Source: Minisyncoccota bacterium
GTDB lineage: Bacteria > Patescibacteriota > Minisyncoccia > UBA6257 > JAGOQP01
Direction: 5' to 3'
Assembly: GCA_017991375.1 (NCBI GenBank)
Contig: JAGOQP010000007.1
Location: 1-35,709, forward strand
DNA length: 35,709 bases
The translations under genes and the position numbers were made by a program. Below, in pieces: positions 7,840 to 16,709 of the stretch (the stretch's first letter is position 1; each line of letters starts with the position of its first letter). The notes beneath the pieces are model-generated. The model was given only the letters and a program-made list of their open reading frames with translations, searched no databases and was not told where the DNA came from.

Positions 7840-9870
7840 TTAATTGGCGCGACGGAAACGAGTTAAGATCTTAAGCAATGATTGGATGGAGAATGGAGAC
7901 GTTATGCGTGAGGTAGTTGCCACAGGCGGAGATACAGTTGTCGTTGGCGTTGGAATAATAGTCGTTCCTCCTCCCATAGGCACTCCATTGGCAAATACCA
8001 CTTTCGCGGTACTGATGTGTTTTGATCCATAAACATATGCCACAAAATTCTTAGTATCTATTTGTTGTACAAATCCATTCAAACACGATGTCGCTCTTAC
8101 ATTTGGGACGATAGAGCCAAAACAATTATTTTGATAAGAGCTGTTTTTAAGTTCGTTTTCGTATCCTCTTATCGCCGACGAGGAATTGGCAATCCACGAA
8201 AATCCATTAGTGCCATTTCCAAAAAATCCAAGGCGCGCCCCATAATCCTTTGCGATAAAGAGCGTCAACCCATTTTCAACATCCACTGGAATACCTGAAA
8301 CGCCACTAAATCCAGACCCCGCGCCACAAAGGTTTCTCACCACTTCACTGTTATAAAAACCACTACCTATCCGTTCACATAGAATCGAGCGCGATAATTG
8401 GGAAAATGAAATGGTACTGCCGCTACTTGCTACAGAAAACGAAGCCGCGACCGTGCGACGACGCAGACCAGAACGCGCGGCTACTTCATCTTGAGGACTT
8501 ACCATCGCCGCAACTCCCGCAGCTAGATTGGTTGTTTTTGCCTCGTAAAAATCAAAAAGTTTTTTGTTCGCGTCATCAACAAATAACATCGCATCGGTGT
8601 AGCTTAGATAAAATTTTTCTGCCGCGGTAAGATCCCACGCATGCCCACCAATATCTTCAAGTTTTTTTCTCATAATCACTACGGGGCGAGCAACAGTAGT
8701 AACATCAATAAATTCTATCCAGTACGATGCGGTATGTTTTGCGTGAATGTTATGTAGAATGGGGACAACAGCAATTACTTTAGACGCCGTATGAATAACC
8801 CCCCATTCAAACGCGGAGTACGGACCAGACACAGAGTCCCCCGTCCCTAGTGGAAAATCATCAGCGCTCTCAGTCGTTCCGGAGATTTCAACAAAACCAT
8901 TCTCTGGTGTTGATAAATCATACCATGTCACGCTATTACGAAGCGGATTTTTCGTCGCGTCGATATACACTTTTTCTGTTATCCCCCCAGCGTATATTTT
9001 TCCATTACCTCCTCTAAAAAGAAGCTCTATAATCCCCCCCGTGGCATCGATTTTTACCAGCGAAACAGTCCCGCTTGAATCAAATTTAAAAATTCCTTTT
9101 CCAGCAATAAAATAATTGTGGTTAGGAACCGCGCGAACATTAAAAATTCCCTCTGCTCCCGTTACATCAAACGATGTGCTTATTGAATTTTTTTTGAGTA
9201 ATGTTGGTTTATATTGATTAGTCGCGTCGAAGATTAAGATATTCTTCCCGCTTGCGGTCGATTCTATCGCACCCAAGAACTTCTTACTCCCGAGCGATAG
9301 AGGAAATATATGCGTTATTTTAACCGACGCATCCGAAGCGTCGTACACAAGTCCTCCATACGAAGCTGTCGCGACGCTTGTGTTTTCACTTGCTACCACC
9401 CCTGGCGGGCCCGCGGTAGTATCAAGTGATGTATAGGCGCGTTTTACAAAGTGAAGCGTTACTGTTTTTGAGCTTCCTTGACTCACCGTAAATGTTGCCA
9501 AAGACATTTCGGTGGCAACCGCCGGCTTAGTAATATATTGCACTAAATACTCGTCTCTGTTGGTGCCACTCGGATTGGCAATAATCTCATTCGCTGGAAT
9601 CACATATCCTTTCCCCAATTCTCCGCTTGAGAGCACCACTTCCGTCCGTATGCCATAGTCACGAATAATCTTAAAACTAACCCACTGTTTCTCCTCTGTG
9701 GTAAGAGGGCGCGATGAACTGATTGTCGTAGAAATCATGGTATCCAACACCGCGTCAAATGTTACCGTTGCGGTTCCCGCGGCATGCGTTCCTAAAGGAA
9801 CGATTGAAAGGGTGAAAGCAAATAAAGCAATCACCGACCACGCGCGCGCAATATATATACGCTTTTTCAT
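7840..9870 (-). CDS. Large secreted protein, unknown function
   Basis: A 676-aa protein with an evident Sec signal peptide (basic start MKKR, hydrophobic WSVIALFAFTLSIVPLG, THA/A cleavage). Residues ~32-140 are Thr/Ser-rich and beta-looking. Residues ~170-480 contain repeated short strands (KFLGAIESTASGKNILIFDA; NYFIAGKGIFKFDSSGTVSL; GKIYAGGITEKVYID) that suggest beta-propeller blades. Four cysteines near residues 505-620 could form disulfides. A Thr/Pro linker (TIIPTPTTTVSPP) precedes a short basic C-terminus, but I see no clear LPXTG motif or membrane anchor. It lies between the epimerase and transketolase genes. Function is not recognised; an envelope or binding role is only inferred. Confidence 0.75.
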   Translation of the reverse strand: MKKRIYIARAWSVIALFAFTLSIVPLGTHAAGTATVTFDAVLDTMISTTISSSRPLTTEEKQWVSFKIIRDYGIRTEVVLSSGELGKGYVIPANEIIANPSGTNRDEYLVQYITKPAVATEMSLATFTVSQGSSKTVTLHFVKRAYTSLDTTAGPPGVVASENTSVATASYGGLVYDASDASVKITHIFPLSLGSKKFLGAIESTASGKNILIFDATNQYKPTLLKKNSISTSFDVTGAEGIFNVRAVPNHNYFIAGKGIFKFDSSGTVSLVKIDATGGIIELLFRGGNGKIYAGGITEKVYIDATKNPLRNSVTWYDLSTPENGFVEISGTTESADDFPLGTGDSVSGPYSAFEWGVIHTASKVIAVVPILHNIHAKHTASYWIEFIDVTTVARPVVIMRKKLEDIGGHAWDLTAAEKFYLSYTDAMLFVDDANKKLFDFYEAKTTNLAAGVAAMVSPQDEVAARSGLRRRTVAASFSVASSGSTISFSQLSRSILCERIGSGFYNSEVVRNLCGAGSGFSGVSGIPVDVENGLTLFIAKDYGARLGFFGNGTNGFSWIANSSSAIRGYENELKNSSYQNNCFGSIVPNVRATSCLNGFVQQIDTKNFVAYVYGSKHISTAKVVFANGVPMGGGTTIIPTPTTTVSPPVATTSRITSPFSIQSLLKILTRFRRAN

Positions 9871-9892
9871 ATACTATGTAGTGTAACACATT

Positions 9893-10528
9893 TTACTTTT
9901 TTATCCCAGCACGCGCGAGCTCTTGCAATGCTTCGCGTGGATCCGACGCGTTCCAAACGTATGACGTTGAAACAATGTCTTGTATCTCATAACGCGCTAA
10001 TTTTTTTGCAATAAATGGAGTAATACCACCATCAACATATAAACGTTTTGATGGGTATGTTTTTTTAACTTTTTCAATAAATGGAAGTGCTTTTTCAGAA
10101 AATAGTTGTTCAGAACGTCCTGGACGCACTGTTAAAATAAGAACATGTCCAACATTTTTGGGTATAGCAGGAAGCGTATCTTGTACGCAAAGCGCGAGAC
10201 CAATTTTTTTGCCATGACGCGCCGCTTTTTTTGCCATTGCCTTCCAATCGCGCACATACTGTCTATGAAAAAATAAAACCGACGCTGGAAATGAAAACAG
10301 TCGTGGAACGCGTAGCCCCAGGGGAAGCATAACGTGGGCGGTCGTGCGTGCTTGCATATTGATTTTTTTGAGAGCGCCTGCGTCTACCGCAGTATTAATA
10401 CTCGCAAATCCTTTGCGAGCGATATCTATGTGAAGAAAAACTCTTCTCCCAAAAAGAGTATGGATTTTTTTAAGTTTTTTTATAAAATCACTCTTAGTCG
10501 CACAGTTAATCCCAATATGCACACGCAT
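9893..10528 (-). CDS. rpe: Divergent ribulose-phosphate 3-epimerase
   Basis: TIM-barrel protein of 211 aa that would interconvert ribulose 5-phosphate and xylulose 5-phosphate. Possible counterparts of the active-site residues are present: HID in VFLHIDIARKGF (His and Asp metal ligands), His in TTAHVMLPLG, and Asp in LYVDGGITPFIAKKL. The phosphate-loop region reads VLILTVRPGRSEQLF, where typical Rpe has MTVNPGFGGQ. The N-terminal strand lacks the usual PSIL motif. So the fold and active site look intact but divergent. Its place between RpiB and transketolase genes supports the pathway role. A related barrel enzyme cannot be excluded. Confidence 0.72.
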   Translation of the reverse strand: MRVHIGINCATKSDFIKKLKKIHTLFGRRVFLHIDIARKGFASINTAVDAGALKKINMQARTTAHVMLPLGLRVPRLFSFPASVLFFHRQYVRDWKAMAKKAARHGKKIGLALCVQDTLPAIPKNVGHVLILTVRPGRSEQLFSEKALPFIEKVKKTYPSKRLYVDGGITPFIAKKLARYEIQDIVSTSYVWNASDPREALQELARAGIKK

Positions 10529-10538
10529 ACGATGTAGT

Positions 10539-10574
10539 ATAACACAAAACCCCTCCTAGTGGGTTTTGTGTTAT
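10539..10574 (-). terminator. Intrinsic terminator after the 413-aa secreted protein gene
   Basis: A 14-bp inverted repeat (ATAACACAAAACCC and its complement) with an eight-base loop follows the stop of the 413-aa gene on the minus strand. The descending arm is T-rich (GGGGTTTTGTGTTAT). It ends 11 bases before the epimerase start. Confidence 0.7.
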
Positions 10575-10578
10575 ACGC

Positions 10579-11820
10579 TTAGTACACATAGAATTCCTGA
10601 CTCGTTCCAACAATAGATGTTCCGATAATCTGAATAGTGATTTGCTGCACCCCTCGATAAACGCCCGCCAAGTTGGACGGAATACTCCACTCATGCACCC
10701 CACTATTATCAACACTTTCAGCAATAGTGTAAGGAGCGATAGTCATTCTAAGACATGGCGTTATAGAGCTCAAACACGCGGCTTGCGGAGGAGCTAATTG
10801 AATAAGAACTTTTGATCCATCTCCTACCTTTACCAAATCGCTGTTTGATTCAATAGCCCAGGTAATTTTATTTTTATCACCCGTTTTCCAACGACTACCC
10901 GCGATAGGATTGGTTACGATAAGCGTTTCCTTTTTTACCGTTGGTGGCTGTGGGTCGCCTACCGAGACAACACCATAGGCGGTGATCCCCCAAAATCCCC
11001 CCTCGAGTGAATAGTATTCTTTTGTTCCCAAAAGTTTTATCGTTTTCCCCTCATTTGATTTTAGCAATGCAAGGACATCGTTGTTAAGCGCTTTGACACG
11101 ATATATTTTTACGACCGTTGGTTGAAGCAACTGCGTTTGCACACAGATATTTCCTCCACACCACCCTTCCGGGGCAATCGTGAGCGTGTGCGTCCCCCAT
11201 TGAATAATATCCGGAGATACCGCCGCCTGGAGTGTTCCTATAAGTTCAATATTTTGCTTTATAGGAGGGGTAGCTGTTGGAGAAGCGGTTACTTTCGGCG
11301 TTGGAGAAACCGGCTGAGTAACTCCGCTACATGCTGTATATCTGAGCGCTACGGCATTAGTCAGAGCCAGAGCTGTCGTGCTATCAACAAACCCATTGCT
11401 GGGCAGTATACCACGCGCTTTTTGATACGATTGTATTGCCGCTTTTGTAAGCACTCCGTAATACCCCGTCACTGGCCCAGTATAATATCCTTCCTTAGTT
11501 AAAATAGTTTGAAGCATGTAGACGGATTTATGCCATGCCCCATATTTGAGAATGGGAATCACACAAGGAATCGCTGGAATTTCTGGTAGCCCCTCAAGTG
11601 TAATGGTCGCTTTTGTAGTGTCTGATAATGGAGATGTTGTTGGCGAACTTTGCTGTATGGTATTTATTTTTTGCTGTAATACCTTAATCTGCTCCAAAAG
11701 AGATTGAATTTTTTGCTGAAGCGCGCTTACTGGGTCGACTACTGAGGAAGAAACGGCGTATGCGCCCATGGCGCTTGTAATAAGTGCCACAAACACAATG
11801 CCTGCTATAATTTTTTTCAT
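10579..11820 (-). CDS. Secreted peptidoglycan-binding protein with Ig-like domain
   Basis: A 413-aa exported protein. Its parts in order are: signal peptide (MKKIIAGIVFVALITSAMGAYA); coiled coil at ~30-60 (LQQKIQSLLEQIKVLQQKIN); and a PG_binding_1 domain at ~90-150 (YMLQTILTKEGYYTGPVTGY, TKAAIQSYQKARG). Then come a Pro/Thr linker (SPTPKVTASPTATPP), an unassigned domain at ~195-290, and a C-terminal Ig-like domain of Kre9/KNH type (LIVTNPIAGSRWKTGDKNKI, then TW). It probably binds the cell wall non-catalytically. It starts with ATG at 11820 and is not obviously coupled to the rpiB gene upstream. Confidence 0.82.
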   Translation of the reverse strand: MKKIIAGIVFVALITSAMGAYAVSSSVVDPVSALQQKIQSLLEQIKVLQQKINTIQQSSPTTSPLSDTTKATITLEGLPEIPAIPCVIPILKYGAWHKSVYMLQTILTKEGYYTGPVTGYYGVLTKAAIQSYQKARGILPSNGFVDSTTALALTNAVALRYTACSGVTQPVSPTPKVTASPTATPPIKQNIELIGTLQAAVSPDIIQWGTHTLTIAPEGWCGGNICVQTQLLQPTVVKIYRVKALNNDVLALLKSNEGKTIKLLGTKEYYSLEGGFWGITAYGVVSVGDPQPPTVKKETLIVTNPIAGSRWKTGDKNKITWAIESNSDLVKVGDGSKVLIQLAPPQAACLSSITPCLRMTIAPYTIAESVDNSGVHEWSIPSNLAGVYRGVQQITIQIIGTSIVGTSQEFYVY

Positions 11821-11882
11821 ATAAAATGAGTATCTACTCTATGTTATATAAGACGAATGAATGTACTATTTGTTTCGACTTT

Positions 11883-12350
11883 TTATTCAAAATAATTGGT
11901 TGTTTTAAGTTCCAGTTCTGATAACTTTTTGAGTCGTCGCTGGTAACGCTCTTCGTTTTTAAACTGAGTTGAAAACCAAACTGACGTTATTTTCTTCGCG
12001 GTGTCCTCATCAATAAACTCAGCTGGCAATACTAATATATTAGCATCATCCTCGGCGCGCGCTACCATCGCGTGGTCAGGAGAAAAACATAAAGACGCGC
12101 GAATGTTCCGGAACTTATTAGCGGCAATAGCCATACCAACCCCTGATCCACATATAAGCACCCCCTTACCAAGCGCGGGATCTTGACTGATTGTTTTTAC
12201 GCCCGCCATCGCATAGTCGACATAATCATCGTCCTGCGCGTACTCAACATTCCCCACATCAACCACCTCATACCCAAGATCAACCATATACTGTTTAAGT
12301 ATCTGCTTGAGCGAAAACCCTTTGTGATCTGCCCCTATATAGATAATCAT
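11883..12350 (-). CDS. rpiB: Ribose-5-phosphate isomerase B
   Basis: A 155-aa RpiB/LacAB-family enzyme interconverting ribose 5-phosphate and ribulose 5-phosphate. It shows the N-terminal IGADHKGFSLK motif, the catalytic Cys in VLICGSGVGMAIAANKF, and the DHAMVARAEDDANIL segment. Length is normal for the family. The start is ATG at 12350 directly before the first beta strand. It supplies the isomerase step next to the epimerase and transketolase encoded nearby. Confidence 0.95.
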   Translation of the reverse strand: MIIYIGADHKGFSLKQILKQYMVDLGYEVVDVGNVEYAQDDDYVDYAMAGVKTISQDPALGKGVLICGSGVGMAIAANKFRNIRASLCFSPDHAMVARAEDDANILVLPAEFIDEDTAKKITSVWFSTQFKNEERYQRRLKKLSELELKTTNYFE

Positions 12351-12432
12351 CGCATTGTAAGTATAACGTGAAATATTAAATGAAAAAAGAGGTTAAAAAC
12401 TCACATGCCACACTCAAACACATACGATATTA

Positions 12433-13503
12433 TCAATCATAAAGAAGCTCAAATCGGGGTTGATAAAATTCGTTCATTGGGGTTTTAAAGTAACGAATGG
12501 CGTCTATGTGATGATTTTTTATGGTTATTTCCATCGCGCGTCCCTCCATGGTTTCTTTTGAAAAATTTTGGTCAAACACAAAGTTCCCCAAACTGTACGC
12601 GATTACCCCTCGATCTCCGTTTTCATTTTCAAATTCTTCCACTTCTTGTGGTACGTGTGGATGATGCCCAACAATCACATCGGCGCCAGCAACCGCTAAT
12701 TCGTGAGCGATGCGTTGCTGAAGCGCGTTTGATACACTCTGGTACTCATCTCCCCAATGAAGGGAGATGACGATAATATTATCATTAACCGTTGACTTTT
12801 TACTTTTAATCGCCGCTATTTGATCTTTTATCTTTTCAAGATTGAAGTCGCTTATGCCTGGAGTATTTTTTGTTGCTGCCAAAGATGATGGGTACAAATT
12901 AGTAAACGCGAGAAAACAAAATGTTGTTCCTTTCACGGTGATGCGCGCACATTCATTCGCGTCAGACGCGGTAGTTCCAGCGCCTATGGGGATAATATTA
13001 TTTTCTTTCAGTATGGAGATGGTGTCTACGAGCGCCTCTTTTCCCCAGTCCAAGATATGGTTGTTGGCAAGAGAAAGCACGTCAAAACCGGCGTGGGTCA
13101 GTCCTTCTATAACACGAGGATTGGCACGAAAAGAATACATACTCCCCCGGTTTTCACCCTCGTCCGAAATCGAACTTTCTAAATTACCAAAAGAGATATC
13201 TGCCGCCGCGATAATGTCGGACGATGACGCAAACGGAAATGTATAATCGTTACCATGGCGCTCAATCTGCGTTTGAATAAACCGCGACAGCATAATATCC
13301 CCCACAAACAAGAGAGTAATCGGGTCCTCTCGCGATTCAAAGCTCACCTTCGCTTGTGGAAAATCACTCTCGGAAGTAACAGAAGACAAAGAAGCGGTAA
13401 GGTGCCTACCTGTTTTTGATTGATAGACAGAATAGTGCCCAGCAAGCGCGCCCCCGAGAATAGAAACACCCACCAAAAAAGCGCCCGCAATCCATTTATT
13501 CAT
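12433..13503 (-). CDS. CapA-like metallophosphatase-fold protein, membrane-anchored
   Basis: A 356-aa protein of the CapA/PgsA (poly-gamma-glutamate biosynthesis) family. One N-terminal membrane segment (WIAGAFLVGVSILGGALAG) places the rest outside the membrane. The calcineurin-like fold shows LFVGDIMLSRF, FGNLESSI, VLSLANNHILDWG, VISLHWGDEY, DVIVGHHPHVPQ and YSLGNFVFDQ, the usual metal-binding and fold motifs. Poly-glutamate synthesis genes (PgsB/C) are not in view, so the substrate is unknown. A cell-envelope phosphoesterase role is plausible. It follows gapdh on the same strand after a strong terminator. Confidence 0.87.
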   Translation of the reverse strand: MNKWIAGAFLVGVSILGGALAGHYSVYQSKTGRHLTASLSSVTSESDFPQAKVSFESREDPITLLFVGDIMLSRFIQTQIERHGNDYTFPFASSSDIIAAADISFGNLESSISDEGENRGSMYSFRANPRVIEGLTHAGFDVLSLANNHILDWGKEALVDTISILKENNIIPIGAGTTASDANECARITVKGTTFCFLAFTNLYPSSLAATKNTPGISDFNLEKIKDQIAAIKSKKSTVNDNIIVISLHWGDEYQSVSNALQQRIAHELAVAGADVIVGHHPHVPQEVEEFENENGDRGVIAYSLGNFVFDQNFSKETMEGRAMEITIKNHHIDAIRYFKTPMNEFYQPRFELLYD

Positions 13504-13529
13504 AGAGTAACTATACCTGTTTTTGTCTA

Positions 13530-13565
13530 AATCTTAAAACCCGCTGATAGGCGGGTTTTAAGATT
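13530..13565 (-). terminator. Terminator after GAPDH
   Basis: A perfect 15-bp stem (AATCTTAAAACCCGC and its complement) with a six-base loop begins two bases after the GAPDH stop. The 3' arm on the minus strand ends in GGGTTTTAAGATT. Confidence 0.82.
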
Positions 13566-13566
13566 G

Positions 13567-14586
13567 TTATAAGGCGTGAGTAATTGCCTCCAAATGTTTC
13601 ACTAGTGTAGTCGCGTATCCCCATTCGTTATCGTACCACGCAAGCACTTTAACCAAATTTCCCCCCACCACTTTAGTAAAGGTAAGGTCCACTAAAGATG
13701 CGCAATTTATTCCAATAATATCCGATGACACAAGGTGTTGGGTTGAAACCTCAAGTAATCCCTTCCAGCGTGGCTCTTTTGACGCCGCCGTCAATATACT
13801 ATTTATCTCCGCGGATGTTGTTTCTTTTTTCGCAACGAAGGTAATGTCTATAAGAGATCCAGACACTACCGGCACACGAATAGCAATACCATCAAAAAGT
13901 CCCTCAAGTTGTGGGAACGCGCGAGTTACCGCTGTTGCCGCCCCGGTGGTTGAAGGAATAATATTTTGCGCCGCGGCGCGACCCCGACGATAATCTTCTC
14001 CTTTAACAGGCCCATCAACAATACTCTGCGTTGCGGTATACGCGTGCACCGTTGAAAGAATCGCCTTTTCAACACCAATTGTTTCAGAGAGAACGGCAAT
14101 AAGTGGCGACGCGCCATTAGTGGTGCACGACGCGTTTGATGATATTTGACACTCGGCAAGTTGTTGTTCGTTAAGACCCATAAGGACGGTTTTCCCAATC
14201 GCGGTATCGGCATCTTTGGCGGGCGCGGTAATGAGTACACGCTTGGCTCCCGCGTCTAAATGAATTTTTGCTTTTTCAAATGATTCAAAAACACCAGTTG
14301 ATTCAACCACCACATCAATACCTAGTTTTTTCCACGGAAGCTGCGCGGGGTCTTTTTCGTTAAAAAATTGAATTTCTTTATTATCAATGACTAACATCGC
14401 TTTATCGGGATACCCCACCACATCGTGATCCCACGCGCGATACACCGAATCATGCTTGAGTAGATATGCCAAATTAGCAACGTCCCCCAGGTCGTTTATC
14501 GCGACAATATGCACATCAGGACGCCCCCACAATTGCCTGCATAACAATCGACCAATGCGCCCAAATCCATTTATTGCAATATTCAT
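13567..14586 (-). CDS. gap: Glyceraldehyde-3-phosphate dehydrogenase
   Basis: A 339-aa phosphorylating GAPDH that oxidises glyceraldehyde 3-phosphate to 1,3-bisphosphoglycerate. The NAD-binding start (MNIAINGFGRIGRLLCRQLW), the catalytic Cys in SNASCTTNGASP and the catalytic His in STVHAYTATQ are all visible. So are the C-terminal AWYDNEWGYATTLV and DGPVKGEDYRRGRAAAQNII. The active-site helix has Gly-Ala after TTN, where Cys-Leu is common. On the minus strand a TATAAT box (14602-14607) lies 16 bases before the ATG with no clear -35, so transcription may begin there or read through from pheS. A terminator follows directly. Confidence 0.95.
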   Translation of the reverse strand: MNIAINGFGRIGRLLCRQLWGRPDVHIVAINDLGDVANLAYLLKHDSVYRAWDHDVVGYPDKAMLVIDNKEIQFFNEKDPAQLPWKKLGIDVVVESTGVFESFEKAKIHLDAGAKRVLITAPAKDADTAIGKTVLMGLNEQQLAECQISSNASCTTNGASPLIAVLSETIGVEKAILSTVHAYTATQSIVDGPVKGEDYRRGRAAAQNIIPSTTGAATAVTRAFPQLEGLFDGIAIRVPVVSGSLIDITFVAKKETTSAEINSILTAASKEPRWKGLLEVSTQHLVSSDIIGINCASLVDLTFTKVVGGNLVKVLAWYDNEWGYATTLVKHLEAITHAL

Positions 14587-14616
14587 ATAATTAATGTGTT
14601 AATTATACTCTAAGCT

Positions 14617-15768
14617 CTAGCGAATAGTAGCCCCTAGTTCTTTTTGCGTTTCTTCAATGATTTTCTCTTGAATGGTATTTACTTCTTCATTAGTGAGCGT
14701 TCGTTCGGGAGAGCGATACGTTATTCTAAAAGTGTAACTGATATTTCCCGCGCCAAACTTCTCATCGTTTTCGTATTGGTCGGTAAGCGCCACTTCCTCA
14801 ACCAACTCGCCGGCACAATCGCGTACAATTTCGTAATAATTGTTTAAACTCACGTCTTTTTTGATAACAAACGAAATATCACGATACGTCATAGGAAACT
14901 TACTAACCTCTTTGTATTGGCTATTAAGATCAACAAACTGTTTGGTGATACGGGGATCGTTTGACCACAAAATGCGAATATCGGGAATGTGTGATTTAAT
15001 CATCGCCAATCGCTCCAATCCAAATCCAAACGCCCATCCGTTATACACATTCGGATCAATACCTAAGTTAGTAAGCACTTGCGTGTGTACGATTCCCGCG
15101 CCCACAATTTCAAGCCATCGATCACCAATGTTGACCTCGATTTGCGTACTCGGATACGTAAAAGGAAACGTGTCGTCCAGAATGCGATAGACAACATCCT
15201 TGCCAAACAAATGTTGCGCAATATCCACCAACACTTGTTGCAAATCAACAAGTCCGATTTCTTTTTTTTCTTTTGTGCACAAGTAAAGTCCGTCTATTTG
15301 ATGAAAGACCGGGAAATGGTTGCGATCAATCTCGTCTTTACGAAACACCTTGCCAAAGCTCAGTAATCCCAACTCTCCTTCTGTCTCTAGTTCCTTTTTT
15401 ACCTCTTCACGCTGAAGATAAAACGGCCACATAACAGTTGTTTGCGTCCGCAAAATATGAGTCGCGTCAACATAGTAGGTATCTGTTTCTTTTCTGCTGG
15501 GGTGATCCACTGGCGCGTTGAGCAAATCAAAATTATCTCGGACGGTAACCATTTCGGGGATTTGGATAATATCAAAACGTTCAAAAAGAGGCATTGCCAA
15601 AATAGCGTCAATAATAAACTTGATCGGAGACCCTTCTTTTCGAGAAAGATCGGGAAGTGCTAGTAATCGTTGCATGCGTTGGCTCTTGATGTCGGTCTTT
15701 GAACGCAATTCATCAGCGAGTTTTTGACTCTCTGCGTCGTCAGCAACTATGTAATTTCTTTTATTCAT
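14617..15768 (-). CDS. pheS: Phenylalanyl-tRNA synthetase, PheS catalytic core fused to FDX-ACB domain
   Basis: Class II synthetase of 383 aa charging tRNA-Phe. The catalytic core shows NAPVDHPSRKETDTYYV, motif 2 as FRKDEIDRNHFPVFHQIDG, and motif 3 as GWAFGFGLERLAMIKSHIPD. From residue ~290 a ferredoxin-fold anticodon-binding domain follows: KFPMTYRDISFVI, VALTDQYEN, FRITYRSPERTLTNEEV. In most bacteria this domain is at the end of PheT, not PheS. A PheS-FDX-ACB fusion without the N-terminal PheS coiled coil is the layout of the monomeric mitochondrial enzyme. No pheT neighbour is seen. The fusion is read directly; monomeric action is inferred. Confidence 0.85.
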   Translation of the reverse strand: MNKRNYIVADDAESQKLADELRSKTDIKSQRMQRLLALPDLSRKEGSPIKFIIDAILAMPLFERFDIIQIPEMVTVRDNFDLLNAPVDHPSRKETDTYYVDATHILRTQTTVMWPFYLQREEVKKELETEGELGLLSFGKVFRKDEIDRNHFPVFHQIDGLYLCTKEKKEIGLVDLQQVLVDIAQHLFGKDVVYRILDDTFPFTYPSTQIEVNIGDRWLEIVGAGIVHTQVLTNLGIDPNVYNGWAFGFGLERLAMIKSHIPDIRILWSNDPRITKQFVDLNSQYKEVSKFPMTYRDISFVIKKDVSLNNYYEIVRDCAGELVEEVALTDQYENDEKFGAGNISYTFRITYRSPERTLTNEEVNTIQEKIIEETQKELGATIR

Positions 15769-15861
15769 ATGTTTAATTGCCTCATTTTACACGATGATAA
15801 TAAGGATGGAAAGGAGAAATAAAATCATTAACTATTAATCCTTAATCTTTAAGATGATAGT

Positions 15862-15897
15862 AAAAAAAAAGAGGGGGAGGTCGCAAGACCTACCCCC
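15862..15897 (-). terminator. Terminator of the two-gene GC-rich unit
   Basis: On the minus strand GGGGG-T-AGGTC, loop TTGC, GACCTCCCCC is followed by TC and nine T. It lies 31 bases after the stop of the zinc-finger gene. Confidence 0.85.
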
Positions 15898-15927
15898 AGA
15901 GAGCCCGCATGAGCTTAGTTTGTTACG

Positions 15928-16464
15928 TTACCACATAGAACCGCACACCCGAGGAACATGGTGACGGCCAACGTGTTGTTTCGGACGACGCGGCAACGCG
16001 ATCGATCTTAGGAGATTATTGCGCTCCTGGGCGATCATCGCGTGAACATCAGCAAAGCGTGGCCTTCGACCGCTTCGTTCTTTGCCCTCAAGAAGATCAA
16101 CGACCTTTGCGCGCACTTCGTTGGCGCTCGCAGGAACTTGATGATCTTCTCGCTTGCGAGAAACAATAGCTGCCAGAAGATCAATCTCTTCAAGCGCCGC
16201 GAGTGCCGCCGCATGGGATCGAACAACCAAAAGTCCCTCGCGTCCCCTCTGACTGAACGGGGGCTCTCTTCGCTCAATCGAAAGAGCGAATTTCTCTTGG
16301 AGATTCTCCACGGCTGCGCTTGCCTTGAGAGCAGCTTTTGGATAAAGCTCTCCGAATCTCCTCACGCTCCCATGAAAACGCACGACGGCGCGCGCAAATT
16401 CAAAACACGTTGAGCAGAATTCGCGCCCGTCGGTGTGCGTTCCACACTTCTGGCACGTCTTCAT
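15928..16464 (-). CDS. Zinc-ribbon protein of unknown function
   Basis: A 178-aa protein from ATG 16464, which overlaps the previous gene's TGA (ATGA). The N-terminus is a four-Cys zinc ribbon, CQKCGTHTDGREFCSTC. The remainder is helical and rich in Ala, Arg and Glu (LKASAAVENLQEKFALSIER; EEIDLLAAIVSRKREDHQVP) and ends in a basic His/Arg-rich tail. I do not recognise a family. It is the second gene of a two-gene unit with its own promoter at 16918-16945 and terminator at 15862-15897. Base composition is GC-rich relative to the metabolic genes. The zinc ribbon plus basic tail suggests nucleic-acid or protein binding, without direct evidence. Confidence 0.65.
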   Translation of the reverse strand: MKTCQKCGTHTDGREFCSTCFEFARAVVRFHGSVRRFGELYPKAALKASAAVENLQEKFALSIERREPPFSQRGREGLLVVRSHAAALAALEEIDLLAAIVSRKREDHQVPASANEVRAKVVDLLEGKERSGRRPRFADVHAMIAQERNNLLRSIALPRRPKQHVGRHHVPRVCGSMW

Positions 16465-16709
16465 GAGCAAGCACCTATCACCCACTGATCAGACCCAGGA
16501 AGCTGGTGACTTACACCGACTTTCCCCCGGCTTCCTACGTATACTTTGAGAGTGATTGTGACACTCTCTGCCGGCCCAGTTTTGACCGGAACCAACACGC
16601 GGTGGGTTCCGCCCGCCACGAGCGTACGGGGAATAGCTCCTTGGAGCCACCCGTCGGGAAAATGGGTGTTAAGATGAGTTGCAATGGCTTCCCTGATCCT
16701 GTTCTGCAT
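16461..16709 (-). CDS. Small protein of unknown function
   Basis: An 82-aa protein from ATG 16709, preceded by a purine-rich AAAGGGAAAGC. The frame stays open upstream to a TTG at 16937, but that codon lies inside the promoter, so the shorter start is chosen. Residues 1-20 are helical (MQNRIREAIATHLNTHFPDG). The rest looks like beta strands (HRVLVPVKTGPAESVTITLK, then VYVGS). No family is recognised. Its stop overlaps the start of the zinc-ribbon gene. There is a ~200-base leader between the predicted start of transcription and the ATG. Confidence 0.55.
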   Translation of the reverse strand: MQNRIREAIATHLNTHFPDGWLQGAIPRTLVAGGTHRVLVPVKTGPAESVTITLKVYVGSRGKVGVSHQLPGSDQWVIGACS

